Of a stretch of 38,502 bases of DNA, positions 8,146 to 16,460 are shown in pieces (the first letter of the stretch is position 1; each line of letters starts with the position of its first letter). The notes below the pieces were generated by a model, which saw only the letters and a program-made list of their open reading frames with translations, made no database searches and had not been told where the DNA came from. Origin of the DNA: Candidatus Omnitrophota bacterium (lineage in GTDB: Bacteria; Omnitrophota; Omnitrophia; Omnitrophales; Aquincolibacteriaceae); the NCBI GenBank assembly GCA_016196555.1, contig JACPXL010000038.1:1-38502 (forward strand). Reading direction: 5' to 3'. Both the position numbers and the translations under genes were made by a program.

Positions 8146-8454
8146 ATAGGACAAAATAAGAAGCTGGAGCCGGTTCACCCCGGCGAAGTTCTGGATCAGG
8201 AATTTCTTGCACCATTGGAAATTAACCAGTACCGCTTAGCCAAGCGTATTCATGTGCCTGCGCGCAGAATCAATGAAATTGTGCAGGGGAAACGGGCTGT
8301 TTCCGCCGATACGGCGTTAAGATTGAGCAAATATTTTGGAACTTCCGCCAAATTCTGGCTGAATCTTCAAGCGCAGTATGATCTTGATATCCAGGAAGAA
8401 AAAATAATCTCTAAGCTCGAATCGGCTATTAAACCATTCAAACATGCGGCTTAA
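8146..8454 (+). CDS. higA: HigA-type antitoxin / XRE-family regulator; start codon unclear, possibly defective
   Basis: KKLEPVHPGEVLDQEFLAPLEINQYRLAKRIHVPARRINEIVQGKRAVSADTALRLSKYFGTSAKFWLNLQAQYDL is typical HigA. No ATG/GTG/TTG lies between the in-frame stop at 8134 and the conserved N-terminus. Confidence 0.75.
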   Translation: MGQNKKLEPVHPGEVLDQEFLAPLEINQYRLAKRIHVPARRINEIVQGKRAVSADTALRLSKYFGTSAKFWLNLQAQYDLDIQEEKIISKLESAIKPFKHAA

Positions 8455-8548
8455 TTATGCGGGAATTTAAGTGGCAAAATAAGCGGCAGAAATTCTCTGA
8501 ACGCGCGTAACTTATTATTTCTATTAAGATTATAAAAAATCTACTCAA

Positions 8549-8574
8549 GATTCCCGTATCCCGCTTCGATCTTA
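8549..8574 (+). repeat. att-like direct repeat, copy 2 (truncated tRNA-Gly 3' end)
   Basis: Identical to 3203-3228; no tRNA 5' part precedes it. Confidence 0.85.
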
Positions 8575-8629
8575 CTTATGGCTGAAAAATTTTATTAACA
8601 GATTTATAGTTGCAAATAGGAGCGTCCCC

Positions 8630-9415
8630 GTGAACGGCCCCATTGCTCTTCTCACCGATTTTGGTTTAAAAGACCACTATGCCGGAACTCTCAAAGCAGT
8701 TATTGCGACAATCAATCCCAAGGCTGTAGTGATTGATCTTTCCCATGAAATTGGTCCGCAAAATATTCGCCAAGCCGCTTTTTTACTGAAAATCGCCTAT
8801 TCAGCTTTCCCTAGGGGTTCTATTTTTGTCTGCGTGGTGGATCCCGGAGTCGGAACGTCACGGACTATTTTATGTGTCCGCACGGCCCATTATTATTTTC
8901 TAGCCCCTGACAATGGATTATTGAGTCCTGTTTTGAGCGTCGAGAAACCTATCGAAATCCGGCAGGTACAAAACCGCAAATATTTTTTTAAGCAGCCCTC
9001 ATCTTCGACTTTTCACGGGCGTGATATTTTTTCGGCCGTGGCCGCTCATTTAGCGCGGCAAAAATCTGTTTTTTTAAAACTTGGGGGTCCGGTGCGGCGA
9101 ATTCGTTCTTTAGATATTCCTGAAGTCAAAAAATCAAAATCGGCGGTCCAAGGTGAAATTCTCTACTTTGACTATTTTGGCAATGCGATGACGAATATTG
9201 AAAAACAATCCGCCAGTCAGGATTTTTGGCAAAAAGCCGTTCTTTCTGTGAAGGGTAAAAAATTGGGAACGCTGCAAAAGACCTATGGGAGTTCTCCGAA
9301 GCGCTTGGTAGGAATTTTTAGCAGTTCAAATTATCTTGAAATCGCCTTTCCTAACGGTTCGGCCCGCCAAAAAGGCAAACTTACAATTGGAGACCAAGTC
9401 ATTGCGAAAGTCTGA
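8630..9415 (+). CDS. S-adenosyl-L-methionine hydroxide adenosyltransferase family protein (DUF62)
   Basis: IALLTDFGLKDHYAGTLKAVI, VIDLSHEIGPQNIRQAAFLL, CVVDPGVGTSR and LAPDNGLLSPVL motifs. Confidence 0.9.
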   Translation: MNGPIALLTDFGLKDHYAGTLKAVIATINPKAVVIDLSHEIGPQNIRQAAFLLKIAYSAFPRGSIFVCVVDPGVGTSRTILCVRTAHYYFLAPDNGLLSPVLSVEKPIEIRQVQNRKYFFKQPSSSTFHGRDIFSAVAAHLARQKSVFLKLGGPVRRIRSLDIPEVKKSKSAVQGEILYFDYFGNAMTNIEKQSASQDFWQKAVLSVKGKKLGTLQKTYGSSPKRLVGIFSSSNYLEIAFPNGSARQKGKLTIGDQVIAKV

Positions 9416-9962
9416 CTCTAAACATTACAAAGTAAAAACGCGGAAAGTTATTTTTTCAAAAGGGCCGGTTCATTTGGTTGATTGTGATGTCCGCATGAAA
9501 AACGGCAAGATTTTATCCCGTCAAGTTCTTGAACATCCGGGTTCTGTGGTCATTATTCCGAAAGCGGCGCGCGACCAATATTTTTTGGTCCGGCAATTTC
9601 GCTTTGCCGTCCGTGATTGGTTATGGGAATTCCCAGCGGGAGGAATCGATGAGGGGGAATCTCTGGAAGATGGCGCTATGCGGGAATTGATGGAAGAGAT
9701 TGGTTTCCGGCCTCGGCAATTGACCAAATTATTCGATTTTTTCCCCACCCCGGGGATTTCCGGAGAGCGGATGCATCTTTATCTGGCTGAGGATTTGGTC
9801 CCGCAATATGCTCAAGGCGATGAGGACGAGGAAATTGAAGTGCGGAAATTCTCTTCTCGTGAAATCGAGGCCATGATCCGCCGCAGGAAAATCATCGATG
9901 CAAAAACCATCGCAGGCTTTCTTTATCTGCAATACCTTCACAAGAAATCAAAAAAAAATTAA
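9402..9962 (+). CDS. NUDIX hydrolase (ADP-ribose pyrophosphatase-like)
   Basis: NUDIX box GGIDEGESLEDGAMRELMEEIGF, preceded by LVRQFRFAVRDWLWEFPAG; start uncertain. Confidence 0.88.
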   Translation: MRKSDSKHYKVKTRKVIFSKGPVHLVDCDVRMKNGKILSRQVLEHPGSVVIIPKAARDQYFLVRQFRFAVRDWLWEFPAGGIDEGESLEDGAMRELMEEIGFRPRQLTKLFDFFPTPGISGERMHLYLAEDLVPQYAQGDEDEEIEVRKFSSREIEAMIRRRKIIDAKTIAGFLYLQYLHKKSKKN

Positions 9963-9987
9963 ACTTAATCCCGGTTATCGGGTTTGG

Positions 9988-9993
9988 TATAAT
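9988..9993 (+). promoter_or_regulatory. candidate -10 element (TATAAT) for tRNA-Thr
   Basis: TATAAT 14 nt before the mature tRNA 5' end; -35 weak. Confidence 0.5.
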
Positions 9994-10007
9994 CACGGCT
10001 TCTTCGG

Positions 10008-10083
<76 letters not shown>

Positions 10084-10085
10084 TT

Positions 10086-11531
10086 TTATTTTCGGCGGCG
10101 CAGATGCGAGGGGAGGATTTTTAGAAGGTCCCGGTATTTAGCGACAGTGCGGCGTGCAATCAAAATTCCATCCTGCTTCAAAATCTCCACAATTTTTTCA
10201 TCGCTATAAGGCCGGCTCGAAGGTTCCTGGCTAACCAGGGCACGGATTTTTTCCATGATGCTTTTTTGAGATTCCGATTCTCCAAAAAGAGTTTCTAATT
10301 TGGTCGAAAAGAAACTTTTATAAGGAATCGTACCCTGAGGAGTGGATATGTATTTGCCCTGAATCGCCCGGCTTACGGTCGATTCGTGAATGCCGAGAGT
10401 TTCGGCAATATCCTTTAAGCGCAGGGGATGCAGATGAGAGAATCCCTTAGCAAAAAATTCCGGCTGGACATTGACAATGGCCTCGGTGATGGCGCGGATG
10501 GTGGATTGGCGCTGTCCGAGGGACTTAATGAAATTAATCGCATTTTGTAATTTTTCTCTCAGAAAAAGCCGGGTCTTCTCATCCAGTCCTTTTTGCTGCA
10601 GCAGCCTGCGATAATAAGAATTAATTCTAAGCTCCGGAATTGTTTCATCATGAATTTCAATTTTATACACATTGTCATCATCTTCTTCGTTAAAGGATAC
10701 GGTAGCATCCGGTTTTACCGCGATCGGCTCTTCCACATAAAATGTCCGTCCGGGTTTTGGCTCCAAATGCATAATGATTTGAGATGCTTTTTTGACTGTT
10801 TCAGCATCAACCGATAGGATTTTTGCAAGTTCCTGCCAATTTCTTTTTTCAAAGAGAGGAAGATAATCCGTGACAATGCGTTGAGCGACGACGGCTTCCG
10901 GGCCTTTGCGTTTTAACTGAAGGAGTAATGCTTCCTGAAGGTTTCGGGCGCCAATTCCCGGAGGATCCAGCTCTTGAATGAGTTCTAAGGTTTTTAGAAC
11001 TTCGGAAGGTGAAGTATTGACAGCAGTTGCAATTTCTTCAACCGTACACCTTAGGTAGCCCTCCTCATCGATGTTGCCGATCAATTCCGTTGCAATTTTC
11101 TTTTGGGCCTCGGTTAAATCTAAAAAGCCGACTTGCCACTCCAAAAAATCACTCAAACCTTCTGGTTTTGTGATCAGGCTTTCCTGAAAGTCTTTATGCT
11201 TTTTTAACTCCGCCGGGTCCCCTTGAGAGATGTCCTGATATTGGATCTCTTGGAAATTATCTGCCAGAAGGTCTAAATGATCAAAAGACTCTCCAACCTG
11301 TAATTCTTCGGGATTTTTTTCTATCTCGGCTGGGGTTGCTTCAACCGATTCTTGATTTTCCGCATCCGTAGAAGCGCCGGCAGTTTCTTCCAGCATGGGG
11401 TTTTCGGACAATTCGGTTTCAATGGCTTGATGTAATTCCGCAAGGGGAAGCTGAAGTAGCTTTAAGTACTGCCGTATCTGGGGGGAAAGCGCTAATTTGT
11501 GAGTTTGGACTTGCCGGAGGTGCTGATCCAT
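10086..11531 (-). CDS. rpoN: RNA polymerase sigma-54 factor
   Basis: Region I QLALSPQIRQYLKLLQLPLAEL..ENPMLEE; core LDPPGIGARNLQE; HESTVSRAIQGKYISTPQGTIPYKSFFS; RpoN box ARRTVAKYRDLLKILPSHLRR. Confidence 0.96.
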   Translation of the reverse strand: MDQHLRQVQTHKLALSPQIRQYLKLLQLPLAELHQAIETELSENPMLEETAGASTDAENQESVEATPAEIEKNPEELQVGESFDHLDLLADNFQEIQYQDISQGDPAELKKHKDFQESLITKPEGLSDFLEWQVGFLDLTEAQKKIATELIGNIDEEGYLRCTVEEIATAVNTSPSEVLKTLELIQELDPPGIGARNLQEALLLQLKRKGPEAVVAQRIVTDYLPLFEKRNWQELAKILSVDAETVKKASQIIMHLEPKPGRTFYVEEPIAVKPDATVSFNEEDDDNVYKIEIHDETIPELRINSYYRRLLQQKGLDEKTRLFLREKLQNAINFIKSLGQRQSTIRAITEAIVNVQPEFFAKGFSHLHPLRLKDIAETLGIHESTVSRAIQGKYISTPQGTIPYKSFFSTKLETLFGESESQKSIMEKIRALVSQEPSSRPYSDEKIVEILKQDGILIARRTVAKYRDLLKILPSHLRRRK

Positions 11532-11595
11532 GGAAAAACAATAGCACGAACGTAAATTGTTGTAAAGCTAGCTTATTCCAGAACTTATAAAGAGA

Positions 11596-11623
11596 TTGAC
11601 AGAAAATGATTAATTCCTATAAT
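11596..11623 (+). promoter_or_regulatory. consensus sigma-70-type promoter upstream of accD
   Basis: TTGACA (11596-11601), 16-bp spacer, TATAAT (11618-11623) in the rpoN/accD divergent intergenic region. Confidence 0.75.
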
Positions 11624-11695
11624 CAAACGAATTATGTCACAGCCAAGTTTTGAACGCCTAATGCATTCATATCATAAGGTCAATTAAGGGGTTCC

Positions 11696-12529
11696 ATGAG
11701 CGTTGCGGCCGAACCCATTACCAGCGGATTGAAGAAAAAGAGTGTCCCCGCTGGGCTTTGGACAAAATGTCCCGGTTGTGAACATGTTATTTTTAATAAA
11801 GCCCTCCGCGATAATTTCTCCGTCTGTCAAAAATGCAATTATCATTTCATCGTTGGAGCCCAAGAGCGTATTCAGCAGCTGCTGGTTCCAAAAAGTTTCA
11901 AGGAAATTAACGCCGATTTGACCAGTCAGGATCCGCTTCATTTTGAGGCGGTCAAATCCTATTTAGAAAAACTCAAACAGGACCAAAAGAAAACCGGGCT
12001 TAAAGACGCTTGCCTTACCGGAGAAGGGACTCTCGGTACACGGCAGGTTGCCTTTGGAGTCACGGATTCACGTTTTATTATGGGTTCGATGGGTTCTGTG
12101 GTCGGCGAGAAAATAACGCGCTTAGTCGAATACGCCCTTGATAAAAAACTCCCGCTGGTCATTATTTCGGGATCCGGAGGCGGTGCGCGCATGTATGAAG
12201 GTGCTTTGAGCCTTATGCAAATGGCGAAAACATCAGCTGCGCTTACCCGTTACAATAAATCCCATTATCCTTACATTTCAGTTTTAACCAATCCCACGAT
12301 GGGAGGTGTCATGGCGAGTTTTTCCTCTCTGGGTGATGTGATTATTGCGGAGCCGCGCGCTTTGATCGGATTTGCTGGTCCGCGTGTCATCGAACAAACC
12401 ATACGGCAAAAACTTCCGCCCAATTTTCAAACTTCAGAATTTCTTCTGGATCACGGCATGATCGACCTGGTCGTGGACCGCCGCGAATTAATCAATACCA
12501 TTAGCCTTCTTATCGATTATTTTGATTAA
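11696..12529 (+). CDS. accD: acetyl-CoA carboxylase carboxyltransferase beta subunit
   Basis: Zn ribbon CPGCEHVIFNKALRDNFSVCQKC; SGSGGGARMYEGALSLMQMAKTSAAL; PTMGGVMASFSSLGDVIIAEPRALIGFAGPRVIEQT. Confidence 0.96.
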   Translation: MSVAAEPITSGLKKKSVPAGLWTKCPGCEHVIFNKALRDNFSVCQKCNYHFIVGAQERIQQLLVPKSFKEINADLTSQDPLHFEAVKSYLEKLKQDQKKTGLKDACLTGEGTLGTRQVAFGVTDSRFIMGSMGSVVGEKITRLVEYALDKKLPLVIISGSGGGARMYEGALSLMQMAKTSAALTRYNKSHYPYISVLTNPTMGGVMASFSSLGDVIIAEPRALIGFAGPRVIEQTIRQKLPPNFQTSEFLLDHGMIDLVVDRRELINTISLLIDYFD

Positions 12530-12540
12530 AGGAAAATAAT

Positions 12541-13644
12541 ATGGCGACAGTCACTTTAAAAGATGTTTCCAAAGTTTATCCGGGCGGAATCGAAGCCGTC
12601 AAAAGCGTCAGTCTGAATGTAGAAGACAAAGAATTTGTTGTGCTTGTAGGACCTTCAGGCTGCGGCAAATCCACGACGCTGCGCATGGTGGCGGGTCTTG
12701 AAGATGCGAGCGGTGGAGAAATTATGATCGACAAGCGCATTGTCAATGACGTTCCTGCTAAAAACCGTGACATTGCCATGGTTTTTCAAAACTATGCTTT
12801 GTATCCGCATATGACCGTTTATGAGAATCTTGCTTTTGGTCTTAAATTAAGGCGTTATCCAACCAAAGAAATCGAACGCCGGGTCCAAGAAGCCGCGGAA
12901 ATTCTCGGATTGGGAGTTATGCTGAAGCGTAAACCCAAAGAGCTTTCCGGTGGAGAGCGGCAAAGAGTTGCGGTGGGGCGCGCGATTGTGCGCAAGCCCA
13001 AAGTATTTCTCTTTGACGAGCCTTTGAGCAATTTGGATGCAAAACTCCGTGTTCAAATGCGCATGGAACTTCAGAAAATTCACAATCGCCTGCAGTGCAC
13101 CATGATTTATGTGACTCATGATCAAGTGGAAGCCTTAACACTCGGGGACCGAATTGTGGTGATGAAGGACGGAACGATTCAGCAAGTTGCGGACCCTGTT
13201 TCTCTTTATGAAAATCCGACCAATCAGTTTGTGGCGGGATTCATCGGCTCGCCGCCGATGAATTTTATTAAAGGGAAAATCATTGCCCAAAATGGGGATT
13301 ATCTTTTCTACGATCGTGGAATCAAGCTGCGCATTCTTCCCCAAAATTATGCCAAAATCGCGCCCTTCCGTGATCAAGACGTTGTTTTTGGAATACGTCC
13401 GGAAGATATTTACGACAAAATTTTTGCTCAAGATGCCCGGCCGGAATTTACTACTACGGCGACGGTTGAAGTCGTCGAGCCGATGGGTTCCGAAATTTAT
13501 CTCTACCTCAATGCCGGAAACAATAATTTCGTCGCCCGTGTATCCAATCAGGATACGGCGACAGTCAATCAGGACCTTCAGGTTGTTTTTGACATGAGCA
13601 AAGCCCACTTTTTTTCTCCTAAGACGCAGCTCGCCATCTTCTAA
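12541..13644 (+). CDS. ABC transporter ATP-binding protein, MalK/UgpC (CUT1 sugar importer) type
   Basis: Walker A GPSGCGKST, signature LSGGERQRVAVGRAIVR, FLFDEPLSNLDAKLR, C-terminal TOBE-like region (GIRPEDIYD). Confidence 0.92.
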   Translation: MATVTLKDVSKVYPGGIEAVKSVSLNVEDKEFVVLVGPSGCGKSTTLRMVAGLEDASGGEIMIDKRIVNDVPAKNRDIAMVFQNYALYPHMTVYENLAFGLKLRRYPTKEIERRVQEAAEILGLGVMLKRKPKELSGGERQRVAVGRAIVRKPKVFLFDEPLSNLDAKLRVQMRMELQKIHNRLQCTMIYVTHDQVEALTLGDRIVVMKDGTIQQVADPVSLYENPTNQFVAGFIGSPPMNFIKGKIIAQNGDYLFYDRGIKLRILPQNYAKIAPFRDQDVVFGIRPEDIYDKIFAQDARPEFTTTATVEVVEPMGSEIYLYLNAGNNNFVARVSNQDTATVNQDLQVVFDMSKAHFFSPKTQLAIF

Positions 13645-13649
13645 TCCGC

Positions 13650-15095
13650 ATGGGTTCTGCAACCCAGAAACAGATTAGCATTGCGGCAACGGTCCTTATC
13701 ACCTTCGTTTTAACCTACCAGATTATTTATTCTTTATCGTTTTTAAAAACCACGACATGGCCTGAAATTTATTTGAGCCGAATCGCCATTTGTTTGGTTG
13801 GATTTTTCTTTTCAATCTTAGGGGCGTGGATGGCTTTCCGATTGCCGGGCGGAATTGTGGCCGCTCTTTTTGCGTCTCTGATGGTTTTTTTTGTGGGATG
13901 GATTGCCCGTTCTTCCGTTTATGTTTGGTGTCTGGCCGGATATGCTGCGCTCTGCGTGCTCCTTTTTCGAATCGATCAGTTTTATCAAAATCTTGTCGCA
14001 GTGACGGTGGTTGACCGTGAGAAGGACCAGAATGAAAAAAATGACTTAGAGATTTCTTATAAAATCAAAGGCGAAGGCATTAGCATTTTTTTCGAGAAAT
14101 ATTCGACTTATTATAATCTCCGCAAATTGGCCGAAGAACTTTCCACCACACTTTCCGTTTCCCAATTAGCTCAAATCGTGGTCAGCCGGACTACGGATTT
14201 TATCCGCAAAGGGGACATTGTCCTTTTGACGCTTGCGGATCCGGGAGGGAAAAATTTACCGGTCATTGCATCAAAAGAAATTCATGACGGGCATCCGGCA
14301 CCGGGACTTGAAGGAGATTTCTTCGATCTTTGGTCTGTAAAAAATCGTAAGCGACTGATCGTGGTTGATGCCCATGAAGATTTCCGGTTTGATATCAGCT
14401 TGGCAGTGCGCCAGGTTGGACCGAGGAGTTTGGTCATTGCCCCGCTTCTTCATGAGGGCCATGTCATAGGGACCCTCAGAATTCATTCGGCTCAGGACCA
14501 TGCATTTACCAATGATGATTTGCGTGTTCTGGATACGATCGCCGTTCTTGCATCTTCGGCCCTTTCCAACGCACTTCTCTATGAACAGACTAAAGAATTG
14601 GCCATCCGGGATTCATTGACAGGACTTTTTGTGCAGCGTTACTTTTATGAACGGCTTCGGGAAGAGCATCGCCGTTACCTTTTAAACCAAAGACAGCTTT
14701 CACTTCTGATGTGTGATCTGGATGATTTTAAGGATTGTAATGATAAATTTGGTCACGCGGTAGGAGATATGGTGCTGGTCCGTTTTGCGGAAGCGGTGCG
14801 TGCAATTCCCGAACAGTCCATGGTCGTCGCGCGTTATGGAGGCGAAGAGTTTGCCATTCTACTGCCTGAAACAAGCAAAGAGGAGGCCCTGAAAATTGCG
14901 GAACAATTGCGTAAAACGGTTGAAACTTCACCGCTTAATGTACGGCGTGAAAAAATAGTCGTGACGGTATCCATCGGAGTCGCCAATATTCCAGGGGATA
15001 CGCTTGATGCGGATGACCTTGTAAAAAAAGCAGATCAGGCGCTTTACGCTGCTAAGCGTGCAGGAAAGAACCGGGTATGCTCAAACAAATCTTAA
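13650..15095 (+). CDS. membrane GAF-GGDEF diguanylate cyclase
   Basis: N-terminal hydrophobic segments; GAF-like middle; DSLTGLFVQRYFYERL...CDLDDFKDCNDKFGHAVGD...ARYGGEEFAILLPE. Confidence 0.9.
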   Translation: MGSATQKQISIAATVLITFVLTYQIIYSLSFLKTTTWPEIYLSRIAICLVGFFFSILGAWMAFRLPGGIVAALFASLMVFFVGWIARSSVYVWCLAGYAALCVLLFRIDQFYQNLVAVTVVDREKDQNEKNDLEISYKIKGEGISIFFEKYSTYYNLRKLAEELSTTLSVSQLAQIVVSRTTDFIRKGDIVLLTLADPGGKNLPVIASKEIHDGHPAPGLEGDFFDLWSVKNRKRLIVVDAHEDFRFDISLAVRQVGPRSLVIAPLLHEGHVIGTLRIHSAQDHAFTNDDLRVLDTIAVLASSALSNALLYEQTKELAIRDSLTGLFVQRYFYERLREEHRRYLLNQRQLSLLMCDLDDFKDCNDKFGHAVGDMVLVRFAEAVRAIPEQSMVVARYGGEEFAILLPETSKEEALKIAEQLRKTVETSPLNVRREKIVVTVSIGVANIPGDTLDADDLVKKADQALYAAKRAGKNRVCSNKS

Positions 15096-16447
15096 TTTTT
15101 ATCGGCCTTTTACTGTTTTCGGTGATGGTAGGCCTTCAGGCCCACCAGCTTTTTATTTCTTTCTATGTTCTCTTTCCTATGCTTCTATTGCCGCTTTTTT
15201 ACTTTGTTGAAAGCCGTTCAAAAATTTTTATTGCCGCCACGGGCAGTGTCATGTTGGTGCTTTATGGCCTCGGCCTGAGTTATCAGCCAAGTTTAGAAGT
15301 GTCCGTTTTTGGAGTTTTGATTCTAGGAATTTGTGGCGCATTGGTTCTTTATAGAGCCCAATGGATGAAAATGTTTAATGTGGAAAAAGTGCAAGCGGGG
15401 GCCATTCATGAAGATTTGAAAGCACTCAAAGCAAAACAAGTGCTGCGCCTGGACAGTCTTCATCATCTTGAAAAGCAAGTTTCCAGCCTTATGGATTTAT
15501 TCGAAATTGCCCGCGATTTTAGTGAATGTTTGAGTTTTGGCAGCATGGCCGATTTGCTTTATAAAAAAGTTGTTCCTGAACTTCCGGTGGGCAAAATAAG
15601 ACTCAGCCTTTTAAAAAAAGATGAGTCGGGTCATTTGATTCCAGAATGGATTTTTACTATTTCCCGGGACGGCGTTTTTAGCCAGCAGGAAAAAATAACC
15701 GAAGATGAAGAAAATGTACTGAAGCCGCATCAAGGCCGGTACGAAATGATCAAGAAAGACAATCTCTGGATTTTTCCTCTGGCCGTCGGGGAAGAAGTCT
15801 CTGCCATTTTTAGTGTGGAAGGGGCTGACCCATCAGATCTCGCAAAATTTGAGGTTTTGGTCGCCCATTTGATCCTGCTCGTCAAAAAGATTCGTCTTTA
15901 TGAAACCGTTAAAGAATTGTCGATTCGCGATGGTTTAACCGGTGTTTTTGTCCGCCGCCACTTTTTGGAACGCTTTGAAGATGAGCTGAAACGATCTCTT
16001 CGGCATGGGCTGCCGATGGCCCTCTTAATGTTAGACATTGATCATTTCAAAAGATATAATGACGGCTTTGGACATTTAGTCGGTGATGCCACCTTGAGAG
16101 AAGTCGCTTCTCTGTTGCGGAAAAACCTGCGAAATGTCGATATTGTAGCGCGTTACGGCGGCGAGGAATTTGTGGTTGTGATTCCGGAGACCAAACGCGA
16201 AACCGCCTATGAAGTTGCCGAACGTATTCGTTCAAGCGTAGCGCGGCATCAATTTAAGCTCTTTGATTCTCGCAGTCAGGTGACCGTAAGTATCGGAATT
16301 GCTTTGTTCCCGGACGATATTAAAAGTGAACTTCAAACGCGGTCGGTTAAAGATCTGGCCTCAGAGTTGATCAATCGCGCGGATCGTGCCTTATATCGTG
16401 CCAAAGAAGACGGGCGAAACCGGGTGGTCTTGTTTGGGAATTTATAA
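15077..16447 (+). CDS. membrane GGDEF diguanylate cyclase (second, tandem)
   Basis: N-terminal TM region; DGLTGVFVRRHFLERFEDEL...LDIDHFKRYNDGFGHLVGD...RNVDIVARYGGEEFVVVIPE. Confidence 0.9.
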   Translation: MLKQILIFIGLLLFSVMVGLQAHQLFISFYVLFPMLLLPLFYFVESRSKIFIAATGSVMLVLYGLGLSYQPSLEVSVFGVLILGICGALVLYRAQWMKMFNVEKVQAGAIHEDLKALKAKQVLRLDSLHHLEKQVSSLMDLFEIARDFSECLSFGSMADLLYKKVVPELPVGKIRLSLLKKDESGHLIPEWIFTISRDGVFSQQEKITEDEENVLKPHQGRYEMIKKDNLWIFPLAVGEEVSAIFSVEGADPSDLAKFEVLVAHLILLVKKIRLYETVKELSIRDGLTGVFVRRHFLERFEDELKRSLRHGLPMALLMLDIDHFKRYNDGFGHLVGDATLREVASLLRKNLRNVDIVARYGGEEFVVVIPETKRETAYEVAERIRSSVARHQFKLFDSRSQVTVSIGIALFPDDIKSELQTRSVKDLASELINRADRALYRAKEDGRNRVVLFGNL

Positions 16448-16460
16448 CTTGGGCTTCTCA

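Larger units (their letters stand above)
3203..8574. mobile_element. putative tRNA-Gly-associated genomic island bounded by a 26-bp direct repeat
   Basis: GATTCCCGTATCCCGCTTCGATCTTA is identical at 3203-3228 (tRNA 3' end plus 9 bp) and 8549-8574. The interior carries an OFOR operon, an IS3 element and higA. No integrase seen. Confidence 0.7.
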
